DNA of 64,000 nucleotides, from assembly GCA_046081705.1 (NCBI GenBank), contig JBJTWK010000095.1:1-64000 (forward strand). Reading direction: 5' to 3'. The DNA comes from IMCC26256 sp046081705. GTDB lineage: Bacteria > Actinomycetota > Acidimicrobiia > IMCC26256. Of this stretch, positions 6,776-14,207 are shown piece after piece (position 1 is the stretch's first letter; every line of letters starts with the position of its first letter). The position numbers and the translations under genes were made by a program. The notes under the pieces were generated by a model that saw only the letters and a list, made by a program, of their open reading frames with translations, was not told the origin of the DNA and did no database searches.

Positions 6776-8331
6776 CGACCGGGCCGCGCACCGGTCGGGC
6801 GGCCCGGTACCCCCGGGCCGCACTCGCGACGCCCCACCACCTGGCGTCCGCCGCCGGCGCGGGTGTGCTCGCCCGGGGCGGCAACGCGGTCGACGCGATC
6901 ATCGCCGCCAACCTCGCCCTCGGCGTCGTGGCCCCGTACCTCTGCGGATACGGCGGGGACCTCTTCGCGATCGTGTGGGACGGGTCGTTGCACGGGTACC
7001 TCGGCTCGGGCCGATCCGGTGGCGCGGCGACGCCGACCCGGCTGCGGTCCGACGGGCACACGGCGATGCCGACGTTCGGGGGCGCCAGCGTCACGATCCC
7101 CGGTGCGGTCGCCGGGTGGTTCGACCTCCACGCCCGGTGGGCGAGCATGCCCATGGGCACCCTCACCACGGACGCCCGCCGGTACGCCGAGGGCTTCGCC
7201 CTCACCCGCACCGGTGCCGAGACCATCGCAGCCTCCGCCGTGCTCCACGGCGGGTCCGCTCCGTGGCGGGCGGTGTACGGGAACCTCGCGGACGGCGACG
7301 TCCTGCGCCAACCCGGCCTCGTCCGACTCATCGACGCGCTCGTCGCCGACGGTCCGGACGCCTACTACCGCGGTCCGGTCGCCGACGCGATCGCCGACGC
7401 CGTCGGACGGGACGGCGGACACCTCGACGCCGCGGACCTCGCGGGCCACGCGGGGGAGTGGGCGGCACCGCTGCGCGCGGCCTACCGGGACCGGGAGGTC
7501 GCCGAACTCGGTCCGCCGACGCAGGGTGTGACGGCGCTCGAGATCCTGCGGATCCTCGACGGGTTCGATCTCGCGGCCATGGCGACGCTCGACGTCGAGC
7601 ACACGATGATCGAGGCGACGAAGCTCGCGCTCGCCGACCGCGAGGCCCACGTCAGCGATCCGGCGGCGATGCGCATCGACCCCCACGCGCTGCTCGCCGA
7701 CGAGTACGTCGCCGGTCGGCGGGCCGCGATCGATCCCACCCGGGCGGCCGATCCGGCGCCCGGTCGGCCCCAACGCGGCGGCACGGCCTACCTGTGCGCC
7801 GTCGATCGTGACGGGCTCGCCGTGAGCCTCATCCAATCCAACTTCCTCGGGTTCGGATCGGGGGTCCACGTGCCGGACTGGGGCATCAATCTCACGAACC
7901 GCGGGTCCTCGTTCACGCTCGACGAGTCCGCGGTCAACGTGCTTGCGCCGTCGAAGCGCCCGATGCACACGCTCATCCCGGGGATGGTCCTGCGCGACGG
8001 CCGGCCGGACCTCGTGTTCGGGAGCATGGGGGCCGACGCCCAGGCCCAGGTGCACGCACAGGTGCTGCGCCACATCGTCGATCGCGGCGCCGATCCCCAG
8101 GCTGCCATCGACGCGCCGCGCTGGCGGGTCGAGCTCGGGGACTGGGGACTGCGCCACGAGACGCGCTTCGACGCGGAGCTCGTCGCCGCCCTCGCCGCCC
8201 GGGGCCACCGCCTCACCCCGACGGCGCCATACGACATGGGCATGGGGCACGCCCACGCGATCCGGATCGAGTCGGCCGGCCTCGCGGTCGCCTCCGACCC
8301 CCGGTCCGAGGGTGCGGCGGTCGGACGCTGA
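6772..8331 (+). CDS. Gamma-glutamyltransferase family protein
   Basis: A 519-residue Ntn-hydrolase of the GGT family, which cleaves or transfers gamma-glutamyl groups from glutathione-like compounds or hydrolyses acylated substrates. The N-terminal segment HHLASAAGAGVLARGGNAVDA is the typical large-subunit start. The predicted autocleavage site is before T338 in QRGGTAYLCAVDRDG, giving a large and a small subunit. GSMGADAQAQVHAQ corresponds to the conserved small-subunit GxxGG region. No signal peptide is seen, so it is probably cytoplasmic, unlike secreted GGTs. The start is the ATG at 6772; the Shine-Dalgarno is weak. The exact substrate is open. Confidence 0.88.
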   Translation: MTTGPRTGRAARYPRAALATPHHLASAAGAGVLARGGNAVDAIIAANLALGVVAPYLCGYGGDLFAIVWDGSLHGYLGSGRSGGAATPTRLRSDGHTAMPTFGGASVTIPGAVAGWFDLHARWASMPMGTLTTDARRYAEGFALTRTGAETIAASAVLHGGSAPWRAVYGNLADGDVLRQPGLVRLIDALVADGPDAYYRGPVADAIADAVGRDGGHLDAADLAGHAGEWAAPLRAAYRDREVAELGPPTQGVTALEILRILDGFDLAAMATLDVEHTMIEATKLALADREAHVSDPAAMRIDPHALLADEYVAGRRAAIDPTRAADPAPGRPQRGGTAYLCAVDRDGLAVSLIQSNFLGFGSGVHVPDWGINLTNRGSSFTLDESAVNVLAPSKRPMHTLIPGMVLRDGRPDLVFGSMGADAQAQVHAQVLRHIVDRGADPQAAIDAPRWRVELGDWGLRHETRFDAELVAALAARGHRLTPTAPYDMGMGHAHAIRIESAGLAVASDPRSEGAAVGR

Positions 8332-8397
8332 TCGATCCGCCGACCCGGCGGGGTCGCGCGCAACGATGGGCGTCCACGGACGTCCGAGGAGGAGCAC

Positions 8398-9138
8398 ATG
8401 GATCTCGGGATCACGGGGAAGCGGGCGGCGGTGGCGGCGGCGAGTCGCGGCCTCGGCCTCGCCACCGCGCGGGCGCTGGCGGCCGAGGGCGTCCGGGTGG
8501 CGATCTGTGGTCGTGACGGCGCACGTATCGCCGAGGTCGCGGCCGGCTGCGGTGCCACGCCGATCGTCGCCGACGTCGGGACGGCCGAGGGCGCCGAGGG
8601 CTTCGTGCGGGACGCCACCGCCGCGCTCGGCGGCCTCGACATCCTCGTCGTGAACGGCGGGGGTCCGCCGGGTGGCACGTTCGACCACTTCGCGGATCCC
8701 GCGGCGTACCGCGACGCGCTCGAGCAGTCCTGCACCGCCGGGATCGCGATGTGCCTCGCGGCCGTCGGACCGATGCGCGCGCAGGGGTGGGGCCGCATCC
8801 TCGCAATCACCTCGACCTCGGTGCGCGAGCCGATCCCCGGGCTCATCCTGTCGAACACGGCGCGTTCCGCGTTCACCTCGTTCCTCAAGACGATGGCGAC
8901 CGCCGTCGGACCGGAGGGCGTGACCGTGAACACGTTGCAGCCCGGGCTGCACGCGACGGATCGGCTGACCGATCTCGGGATGGACCTCGAGGCCGCCGCG
9001 GCCGGGACGCCGGTGCGAGCGATCGGTCGCCCCGAGGACTTCGGTGCCACCGCGGCGTTCCTGTGTTCCGACCACGCCCGGTACATCACCGGTGCCGCCG
9101 TACCGATCGACGGGGGCCGGTTCGCCGGCCTCCAGTGA
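8398..9138 (+). CDS. Short-chain dehydrogenase/reductase, atypical FabG-like
   Basis: A 246-residue Rossmann-fold SDR. The nucleotide-binding glycine motif reads AAASRGLG (13-20) instead of TGxxxGIG, and NGGG stands for the NNAG motif. The catalytic YxxxK tetrad is replaced: LSNTARSAF puts S152 and R156 where Tyr and Lys are expected. This pattern is found in the BKR-like SDR group with LSNxxR motifs, so it is a subfamily trait rather than a mutation. AGGAGGAGCAC before the ATG at 8398 is a clear ribosome binding site. The next gene follows 11 nt later, so they are probably co-transcribed. The substrate is unknown and normal SDR catalysis is doubtful. Confidence 0.85.
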   Translation: MDLGITGKRAAVAAASRGLGLATARALAAEGVRVAICGRDGARIAEVAAGCGATPIVADVGTAEGAEGFVRDATAALGGLDILVVNGGGPPGGTFDHFADPAAYRDALEQSCTAGIAMCLAAVGPMRAQGWGRILAITSTSVREPIPGLILSNTARSAFTSFLKTMATAVGPEGVTVNTLQPGLHATDRLTDLGMDLEAAAAGTPVRAIGRPEDFGATAAFLCSDHARYITGAAVPIDGGRFAGLQ

Positions 9139-9149
9139 GGGAGGGGACC

Positions 9150-9479
9150 GTGTTCCGTCACGTCGCGATGTTCCGCTGGAAGGACGGGGTCACCCCCGAG
9201 CAGATCGCCGCGGTCGGGGAGGGACTCTTCGCCCTGCCCGCGATCATCCCCGAGATCCGCTCCTTCCGGTACGGACCGGACGCCGGCCTTGCCGAGCACA
9301 ACTTCGACTACGCGGTGACCGCCGACTTCGACGACGTCGACGGATTCCGGGCGTACCGGGACCATCCGGACCACCGTGCCGTGGCCCGCGAGGTGATCGG
9401 GCCGATCCTCGCCGATCGCGCCGCGGTGCAGTTCGACGCGGGGACCCTCCCGGGGGAGCCGGGCGCGGCCGAGGCCTGA
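9150..9479 (+). CDS. Dabb (stress-responsive alpha/beta barrel) domain protein
   Basis: A 109-residue protein with the dimeric alpha+beta barrel signature: FRHVAMFRWKDGVT at the start, then IRSFRYGPDAG, DYAVTADFDDVDGFRAYRDH and HRAVAREVIGPILADRAAVQF. Dabb proteins range from small enzymes to stress proteins of unknown role. The GTG at 9150 has GAGGGAGGGGAC upstream and is just after the SDR stop, so a two-gene operon is likely. Function is not more precisely known. Confidence 0.85.
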   Translation: MFRHVAMFRWKDGVTPEQIAAVGEGLFALPAIIPEIRSFRYGPDAGLAEHNFDYAVTADFDDVDGFRAYRDHPDHRAVAREVIGPILADRAAVQFDAGTLPGEPGAAEA

Positions 9480-9489
9480 TCGGGGCGCC

Positions 9490-9495
9490 TACGCT
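9490..9495 (+). promoter_or_regulatory. -10 box TACGCT, leaderless promoter
   Basis: TACGCT ends 7 nt before the ATG at 9503; no Shine-Dalgarno sequence is visible. Confidence 0.5.
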
Positions 9496-9502
9496 CACGG
9501 GG

Positions 9503-10132
9503 ATGACCGTGCCCGTGCCCGCGACCGACAACGGTTGGCGGACCATCCCCAACCTCATCTCGCTCCTCCGGTTGCTCTGCGTCCCGGTGTTCGTGTGGTT
9601 GGTGCTCGGCGCGGACCGTCCGCTCGCCGCAGGCGTCCTGCTCGCCGTGCTCGGCGCCACCGACTGGGTCGACGGCTGGATCGCCCGACGGTACGACCAG
9701 GGCTCGGCGATCGGGAAGGTGCTCGATCCGGTGGCGGATCGGATCCTGCTCATCGCCGCAGCGGTGGTGCTGCTCGTCGACGGCACCGTGCCCCGGTGGG
9801 TCGGTGCGCTCGTGCTCGCGCGTGAGGCGGTCATCAGCCTCGCCACGCTCGTGCTCGCCGCGGCCGGGGCCCGGCGCATCGACGTGCTCTGGGTCGGCAA
9901 GGCCGGCACGCTCGCGCTCATGTTCGCGCTGCCGGGGTTCCTGCTCCTCTCGATCGCCGACGGCGCGCTGCACGCGCTGCTGTGGGCCGTCACCTGGTGC
10001 TTCACGATCGGAGGCCTCTTCCTCTCGTACTGGGCCGCCGTCCAGTACGTGCCCGCCGCCCGCCTCGCCCTCCGGGCCCGGGGCGTCCCCGAGGAGACGA
10101 TCGCGGTCAAGAACGCGGGTGGCAACGCGTGA
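9503..10132 (+). CDS. CDP-alcohol phosphatidyltransferase (PgsA-like)
   Basis: A 209-residue membrane enzyme of phospholipid synthesis that transfers a phosphatidyl group from CDP-diacylglycerol to an alcohol. The family motif DG-xx-AR-x8-G-xxx-D-xxx-D is intact: D57-G58, A61-R62, G71, D75 and D79 (VDGWIARRYDQGSAIGKVLD). About five to six hydrophobic helices follow. PgsA-type (glycerol phosphate) or cardiolipin-synthase-type acceptors are equally possible. It is a single-gene unit with its own -10 box and lies 54 nt before gcvH. Confidence 0.88.
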   Translation: MTVPVPATDNGWRTIPNLISLLRLLCVPVFVWLVLGADRPLAAGVLLAVLGATDWVDGWIARRYDQGSAIGKVLDPVADRILLIAAAVVLLVDGTVPRWVGALVLAREAVISLATLVLAAAGARRIDVLWVGKAGTLALMFALPGFLLLSIADGALHALLWAVTWCFTIGGLFLSYWAAVQYVPAARLALRARGVPEETIAVKNAGGNA

Positions 10133-10152
10133 AGGCGGTCATTTTCGCGGGC

Positions 10153-10158
10153 TAGGTT
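10153..10158 (+). promoter_or_regulatory. -10 box TAGGTT for gcvH
   Basis: TAGGTT lies 28 nt before the gcvH ATG. This unit has a short leader with GGAGG, unlike its leaderless neighbours. Confidence 0.4.
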
Positions 10159-10186
10159 CCGGGGCCGGGTCGAGCCGACGGAGGGG

Positions 10187-10573
10187 ATGAGCATGGAGTA
10201 CCCGCAGGACCTTCGCTACAGCGAGGAGCACGAGTGGGTCCGCGTCGACGGGACGCGGGCCACGATCGGGGTCACCGACTTCGCGCAGGACGCGCTCGGC
10301 GACGTCGTCTTCGTGCAGCTGCCGGACGCGGGACTCGCCGTGATCCGGTCGGCCGGGTGCGCCGAGGTGGAGTCGACGAAGTCGGTGTCGGAGATCTACG
10401 CCCCGCTCAGCGGGACCGTGGTCGAGGTGAACGCGGCACTCGAGGACGCGCCCGAGCTCGTGAACTCGGACCCCTACGGTCAGGGGTGGATCTTCGTCGT
10501 GGAGTTGAGCGACCCGGCCGAGGTCGACGCCCTCATGGACGCCGCCGGGTACCGCGCCCTCGTCGAGGGTTGA
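10187..10573 (+). CDS. gcvH: Glycine cleavage system H protein
   Basis: A 128-residue lipoyl carrier that shuttles the aminomethyl group between GcvP and GcvT. The lipoylation site is K65 in VESTKSVSEIYAPLSG. The usual start DLRYSEEHEWV and the helix-strand GDVVFVQLPDAG are present. The first ATG (10187) has GGAGG 3 nt upstream; the second, six bases later (10193), has better spacing and may be the real start. gcvT and gcvP lie 3.6 and 5 kb downstream, separated by the garA-merR genes. Confidence 0.96.
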   Translation: MSMEYPQDLRYSEEHEWVRVDGTRATIGVTDFAQDALGDVVFVQLPDAGLAVIRSAGCAEVESTKSVSEIYAPLSGTVVEVNAALEDAPELVNSDPYGQGWIFVVELSDPAEVDALMDAAGYRALVEG

Positions 10574-10691
10574 GCCTCACCGGGCTCGAGGTCCGGTTGA
10601 GGGTCGGAGGGACCCCGCGGCCGCCGGTCCGGTGGTGCCGGGGCTCGACCTCCGCTCCACGGTGAGGGTTCCGCGTCGGGCGGTCGGGCGG

Positions 10692-10697
10692 TAGCCT
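10692..10697 (+). promoter_or_regulatory. -10 box TAGCCT, leaderless promoter of garA-like operon
   Basis: TAGCCT ends 7 nt before the ATG at 10705. No Shine-Dalgarno sequence is present. Confidence 0.5.
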
Positions 10698-10704
10698 GCC
10701 GCCC

Positions 10705-11139
10705 ATGCAGTGCAGCCGTTGCGGTCACGACAACGCGGGGGAGGCCCGGTTCTGCTCGTCCTGTGGGACCCTCCTCGTGGCCTCCGACGAGACCACGCAG
10801 TCCATCCCGGCCGTGGTGAGCGCACCGGCGGGGCCCGGCGCCGGCGGTGCGACCGCCGTGCTCCACATCGCCCGGGGCCCGAACGCCGGGTCGAACTTCG
10901 CCGTCGGTGACGACCGCCTCCAGGCCGGCCGTCACCCGGACTCGGACGTCTTCCTCGACGACATCACGGTGTCTCGACGTCATGCGACCTTCCAGCGCAC
11001 GCCGGACGGCGTGGTGGTGGAGGACGTCGGCTCGCTCAACGGAACGTACGTGAACCGCGACCGCATCGATCGGCGCGTGCTCGCCGACGGTGACGAGATC
11101 CAGATCGGTCGGTACGTCCTCGTGTTCCGCGCCGCATGA
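10705..11139 (+). CDS. garA: GarA/OdhI-type FHA protein with zinc ribbon
   Basis: A 144-residue protein. An N-terminal zinc ribbon (CSRCGHDNAGEARFCSSC, residues 3-20) is followed by an ETT motif (E29-T30-T31) and an FHA domain (residues 50-144) with GRHPDS, SRRH and LNGTYVN. In mycobacteria GarA controls 2-oxoglutarate and glutamate enzymes, and phosphorylation of its N-terminal ETT motif by PknB or PknG switches it off by self-binding to the FHA domain. The presence of ETT suggests the same switch. The zinc ribbon is an addition seen in related FHA proteins. The neighbourhood (gcvH before, MerR and DUF151 after) matches the Rv1826-Rv1832 region. It overlaps the next gene by ATGA. Confidence 0.88.
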   Translation: MQCSRCGHDNAGEARFCSSCGTLLVASDETTQSIPAVVSAPAGPGAGGATAVLHIARGPNAGSNFAVGDDRLQAGRHPDSDVFLDDITVSRRHATFQRTPDGVVVEDVGSLNGTYVNRDRIDRRVLADGDEIQIGRYVLVFRAA

Positions 11140-12014
11140 GCGCGCCGGCCGAGGCCCCGCACCGCTCGATCGGGGAGGTGCTCTCGCTGCTGAGCGGCGA
11201 GTTCCCCGACGTCACGATCTCCAAGATCCGGTTCCTCGAGAGCCAGGGGCTCATCGCGCCGGAACGGACGCCGTCGGGGTACCGGAAGTTCTACGACCGC
11301 GACGTCGAGCGGCTCCGCTGGATCCTCACCCAGCAGAAGGACAACTTCCTCCCGCTCAAGGTCATCAAGGACCGCCTCGACGACCACGACCGCACCGGTG
11401 CGCCGCTCGACGCGGGGCCGATCGAACCGGAGCCGACGCCCGGGACCTCGGCGGGGACGGACGACGCCGCCGGCGACCCGCCGGCGAAGCCCGCACGCGC
11501 CAAGCGCCGACGGGCCGCGCCGATCGCGAAGGGTGAGCGTCTGCGCGGTGAGCAGCTCGCGCTCGACGCCGGGGCCGACGACCTCGTCGGCGACGCTTCG
11601 GGTGCGAGTCTCACGCGGGACGAGCTCGCGACGGCCTCGGGGCTCACCGTCGAGCAACTGCTCGAGCTCGAGTCGTTCGGGCTGGTCGCGCCGGCGGGCC
11701 GTATGGGCGCGGAGGGCCTCTTCGACGAGGACGCGCTCGCGATCGCGCGGATCGTCGCAGGCCTCCTCGCCCGCGGCGCCGAGCCGCGGCACCTGCGGAT
11801 GTACCGCAACTTCGCGGAGCGGGAGGCGCAGTTCTACGAGCAGCTCGTGTTCGGGGTGGTGCGCCCGCGCGAGCCCGGCTCCCCGGTCGTGGCCCGCGAC
11901 GCCGTCGTGGAACTCGCGACCCTCGGCCGTCGACTGCGGACCGTCTACCTGCGCCGCGCCCTCGACGCGGTGCTGCGGGCCGAGGCGCGTCGGACCGACG
12001 CCGCCGACGGGTGA
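11136..12014 (+). CDS. MerR-family transcription regulator, Rv1828-like
   Basis: A 292-residue regulator. The N-terminal winged helix reads SIGEVLSLLSGEFPDVTISKIRFLESQGL, with PSGYRKFYDRDVERL as the wing, typical of the actinobacterial MerR group. A charged linker (about residues 85-140, rich in Pro, Ala, Lys and Arg) leads to a second domain with its own HTH-like segment (LTRDELATASGLTVEQLLEL) and an effector region with YRNFAEREAQFYEQLV. No metal-binding cysteines are present. It is translationally coupled to garA and to the next gene. Targets probably include its own operon and the palindrome at 13165. Confidence 0.88.
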   Translation: MSAPAEAPHRSIGEVLSLLSGEFPDVTISKIRFLESQGLIAPERTPSGYRKFYDRDVERLRWILTQQKDNFLPLKVIKDRLDDHDRTGAPLDAGPIEPEPTPGTSAGTDDAAGDPPAKPARAKRRRAAPIAKGERLRGEQLALDAGADDLVGDASGASLTRDELATASGLTVEQLLELESFGLVAPAGRMGAEGLFDEDALAIARIVAGLLARGAEPRHLRMYRNFAEREAQFYEQLVFGVVRPREPGSPVVARDAVVELATLGRRLRTVYLRRALDAVLRAEARRTDAADG

Positions 12015-12577
12015 CCCGGCCGCGGCCCCTGCTCGATCGGGCCCGGATCGGGGCCGCGGTCGAACGCCTCGGGGCCGAGATCGCCGCGGACCACCCGGAC
12101 GGGGTGGTCCTCGTGGGTGTGCTCAAGGGCGCCTCGATCCTGCTCGCCGACCTCGCGCGGGCGGTCCGTGGTCCCGCCGTGACCGTGACCTGCATGGCGA
12201 TCTCGCGCTTCGCCCCGGATTCGGGGCGGGTGCGGATCCTCCACGACGTCGACATCGACGTGACCGGCTGCGACGTCGTGCTCGTCGAGGACCTCGTCGA
12301 CACCGGGCTCACCGCGGACTTCCTCGTGCGCAGCCTGCGCGAGCGGGGCGCTCGGCGGGTCGCGGTCTGCGCCCTCCTCGACCGGTCGGTGCGTCGCATC
12401 GTGCCCCTCGAGGTCGCGTACCGCGGGTTCGAGGTGGATGCCTCGTTCATCGTCGGGTACGGACTGCACGTACGGGACCGGTACCGGAACCTTCCGGACA
12501 TCCACGTCGTGGACCGGGACGTCGTCCTCGCCGACCCCGATGCGTACGCGAGCGCGTTGTACGGCGATCCGGCCTGA
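12011..12577 (+). CDS. Phosphoribosyltransferase, hypoxanthine-guanine type
   Basis: A 188-residue type I phosphoribosyltransferase, probably hypoxanthine-guanine salvage. The PRPP-binding loop is VVLVEDLVDTGLT (about residues 92-104), the early conserved segment is VVLVGVLKGASILLADLARA, and the C-terminal VDASFIVGYGLHVRDRYRNLP matches HGPRT enzymes, which end in FVVGYGLDYxxxYRNLP. It begins with GTG in a GTGA overlap with the MerR gene. Having a purine salvage enzyme within the garA cluster is unusual compared with mycobacteria, where it is absent from this place. Confidence 0.85.
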   Translation: MTRPRPLLDRARIGAAVERLGAEIAADHPDGVVLVGVLKGASILLADLARAVRGPAVTVTCMAISRFAPDSGRVRILHDVDIDVTGCDVVLVEDLVDTGLTADFLVRSLRERGARRVAVCALLDRSVRRIVPLEVAYRGFEVDASFIVGYGLHVRDRYRNLPDIHVVDRDVVLADPDAYASALYGDPA

Positions 12578-12608
12578 TCCGGCGGGTCCGGGGCCTCAGG
12601 ACCGGTGG

Positions 12609-12614
12609 TACCAT
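12609..12614 (+). promoter_or_regulatory. -10 box TACCAT, leaderless promoter
   Basis: TACCAT ends 6 nt before the GTG at 12621; there is no Shine-Dalgarno sequence. Confidence 0.5.
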
Positions 12615-12620
12615 CGCCCC

Positions 12621-13103
12621 GTGGTCGACGTCACGTTGGTGGGTGTGCGGGTCGAGGTCCCCTCGAACCAGCCGATCATGCTGCTGCGCGAGGCGGCCGA
12701 ACCGCGGCGCTACCTCCCGATCTTCATCGGCTCACCCGAGGCCACCGCCATCGTCTACGCGCTCCAGGGGATGGAGACGCCGCGGCCCATGACCCACGAC
12801 CTCGTCACGACGATGCTCGACGACCTCGGCGCCCGGCTCGTCGCCGTCGAGATCACCGAGCTCCACGAGGGCACCTTCTTCGCCGAGCTCGAGATCGCCC
12901 AGGGTGATCGCACGGTGCGCCTCGCCGCCCGCCCCTCGGACGCCATGGCCCTCGCCGTGCGCCAGAGCGAACCGGTGACCCTGCGGGTCGCCGACGAGGT
13001 GTTCGACGAGGCCGGTCTTCACTTCGACGTGGAGGAGGACGACGAGCAGATCGAGGAGTTCCGGGAGTTCCTCGACCAGATCAGCCCCGAGGACTTCGTC
13101 TGA
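12621..13103 (+). CDS. Bifunctional nuclease domain (DUF151) protein, Rv1829-like
   Basis: A 160-residue protein of the BFN/DUF151 family. Conserved segments include RYLPIFIGSPEATAIVYAL, RPMTHDLVTTML and ARPSDAMALAVR, followed by an acidic tail (EEDDEQIEEFREFLDQISPEDF). Family members are linked to RNase/DNase activity, but the in vivo role in actinobacteria is not settled. It lies between two MerR genes, as in mycobacteria. The GTG at 12621 fits both homology and the leaderless promoter. Confidence 0.9.
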   Translation: MVDVTLVGVRVEVPSNQPIMLLREAAEPRRYLPIFIGSPEATAIVYALQGMETPRPMTHDLVTTMLDDLGARLVAVEITELHEGTFFAELEIAQGDRTVRLAARPSDAMALAVRQSEPVTLRVADEVFDEAGLHFDVEEDDEQIEEFREFLDQISPEDFV

Positions 13104-13164
13104 CGCTCCGGTCGCCCGGGGTCCGGAACCGCCGGCGTTGACGCCTGCGCGGCGCGCCGGTAGC

Positions 13165-13181
13165 GTTGACAACCACGTAAC
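13165..13181 (+). promoter_or_regulatory. Imperfect palindrome GTTGACAACCACGTAAC, probable MerR operator or promoter
   Basis: The arms GTTGAC and GTAAC are imperfect inverted repeats in an otherwise GC-rich spacer. TTGACA (13166-13171) could also serve as a -35 element, with TGTGAT (13190-13195) as a weak -10. It sits 56 nt before the second MerR gene, where an autoregulatory site is expected. Confidence 0.4.
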
Positions 13182-13236
13182 TACGCCCCTGTGATCCGCG
13201 CGCCCGTCGGCGCGCCGCCGGACGAGGAGACATCGG

Positions 13237-13782
13237 ATGCCCCGAGGCGAGACGGAACGAGCTGCGGTCGACGTCGACCGGGTCGAGCAGGGGGTGCTGG
13301 GCTCGGATGAGTGGCAGGAGCTCGGGTACCGCGGTCCGCAGGTGTGCGCCATCGTCGGCATCACGTACCGCCAGCTCGACTACTGGGCACGGACCGACCT
13401 CCTCCGTCCGTCCCTGGCCGAGGCGCAGGGGAGTGGGACCCAGCGGCGGTACTCCTACCGGGACCTGGTCGCGCTCAAGGTGATCAAGAACCTCCTCGAC
13501 GCCGGCATCTCGCTGCAGACCGCGCGCAAGGCGATCGACTACCTGCGCGAGCACCTCGGGGAGGACCTCGAATCGGCGAGCCTCGTCATCGACGAGTCCC
13601 GCACGGTGCTCGCCCGCACGGGTGACGACATCGTCGACCTCGTGCGCAACGGCCAGGGTGTGCTCAACATCGTGCCGCTCGGCGCCGTGGTCGATCAGAT
13701 CGACGCGGGTGTGCACGAGTTGCGCCCGGCGGAGACCCCGGCCGTCGGGACCCCCGCCCGGCGTCGGAGCGCGGCCCGCTGA
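13237..13782 (+). CDS. MerR-family transcription regulator, Rv1830-like
   Basis: A 181-residue regulator. The helix-turn-helix reads GYRGPQVCAIVGITYRQLDYW, followed by a wing with GTQRRYSYRDLVALKVIKNLLDAG and a dimer helix. The C-terminal region (VIDESRTVLARTGDDIVDLVRNGQ and LNIVPLGAVVDQID) is typical of Rv1830 homologues, which affect cell division and growth in mycobacteria. A GGAGAC precedes the ATG. It follows a palindrome that may be its own operator. No metal-binding cysteine pattern is present. Confidence 0.9.
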   Translation: MPRGETERAAVDVDRVEQGVLGSDEWQELGYRGPQVCAIVGITYRQLDYWARTDLLRPSLAEAQGSGTQRRYSYRDLVALKVIKNLLDAGISLQTARKAIDYLREHLGEDLESASLVIDESRTVLARTGDDIVDLVRNGQGVLNIVPLGAVVDQIDAGVHELRPAETPAVGTPARRRSAAR

Positions 13783-13787
13783 ACGAC

Positions 13788-14207
13788 GTGGAATCGCTCC
13801 CGCACGAGGGCGTCCGCTTCGCGCACAACTCGGAGCGGCAGTTCGCCCGACTGCTCGACTTCTACGGCATCGCCTGGGAGTACGAGCCCCGCACCTTCGT
13901 GCTCGAGCGCGATCGGCGCGGTGATCCCGCGCAGGCGTTCACGCCCGACTTCCACCTGCCGGAACACGACCTCTACATCGAGATCACCACGATGAACCAG
14001 CGGCTCGTCACGAAGAAGAACCGCAAGGCCCGTCGGGTCCAGGAGCTGTACCCCGAGGTGCGCGTCAAGGTCCTGTACCAGCGCGACTACCTGCACCTGC
14101 TCGTGAAGTACGGGCTCGAACCCCCCGACCAGCACGGGCTCGCCGAGCCCCGGGTGCTCGACCTCGGGTTCCGGGTGGAGCCCCCGGCGACCGCGGAGAC
14201 GGCATGA
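13788..14207 (+). CDS. PD-(D/E)XK-fold nuclease-like protein, unknown role
   Basis: A 139-residue protein. The order RFAHNSERQFARLLDFYGIAWEYEP, then FTPDFHLPEHDLYIEIT, is the classic arrangement of PD-(D/E)XK nucleases: an early Glu, then PD and E-x-K. Here the last motif reads EIT, so the catalytic lysine is not in its usual place; K residues follow in TKKNRKARRVQ and could substitute. The GTG at 13788 is 5 nt after the MerR stop, and it overlaps gcvT by ATGA, so it is co-transcribed with both. I cannot name the function. Confidence 0.65.
   Translation: MESLPHEGVRFAHNSERQFARLLDFYGIAWEYEPRTFVLERDRRGDPAQAFTPDFHLPEHDLYIEITTMNQRLVTKKNRKARRVQELYPEVRVKVLYQRDYLHLLVKYGLEPPDQHGLAEPRVLDLGFRVEPPATAETA

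Noticed and set aside
4401..7331. Very long minus-strand reading frame
   Set aside because: It overlaps four well-supported plus-strand genes; its composition is that of a high-GC shadow frame (Arg, Gly, Pro, Ala).
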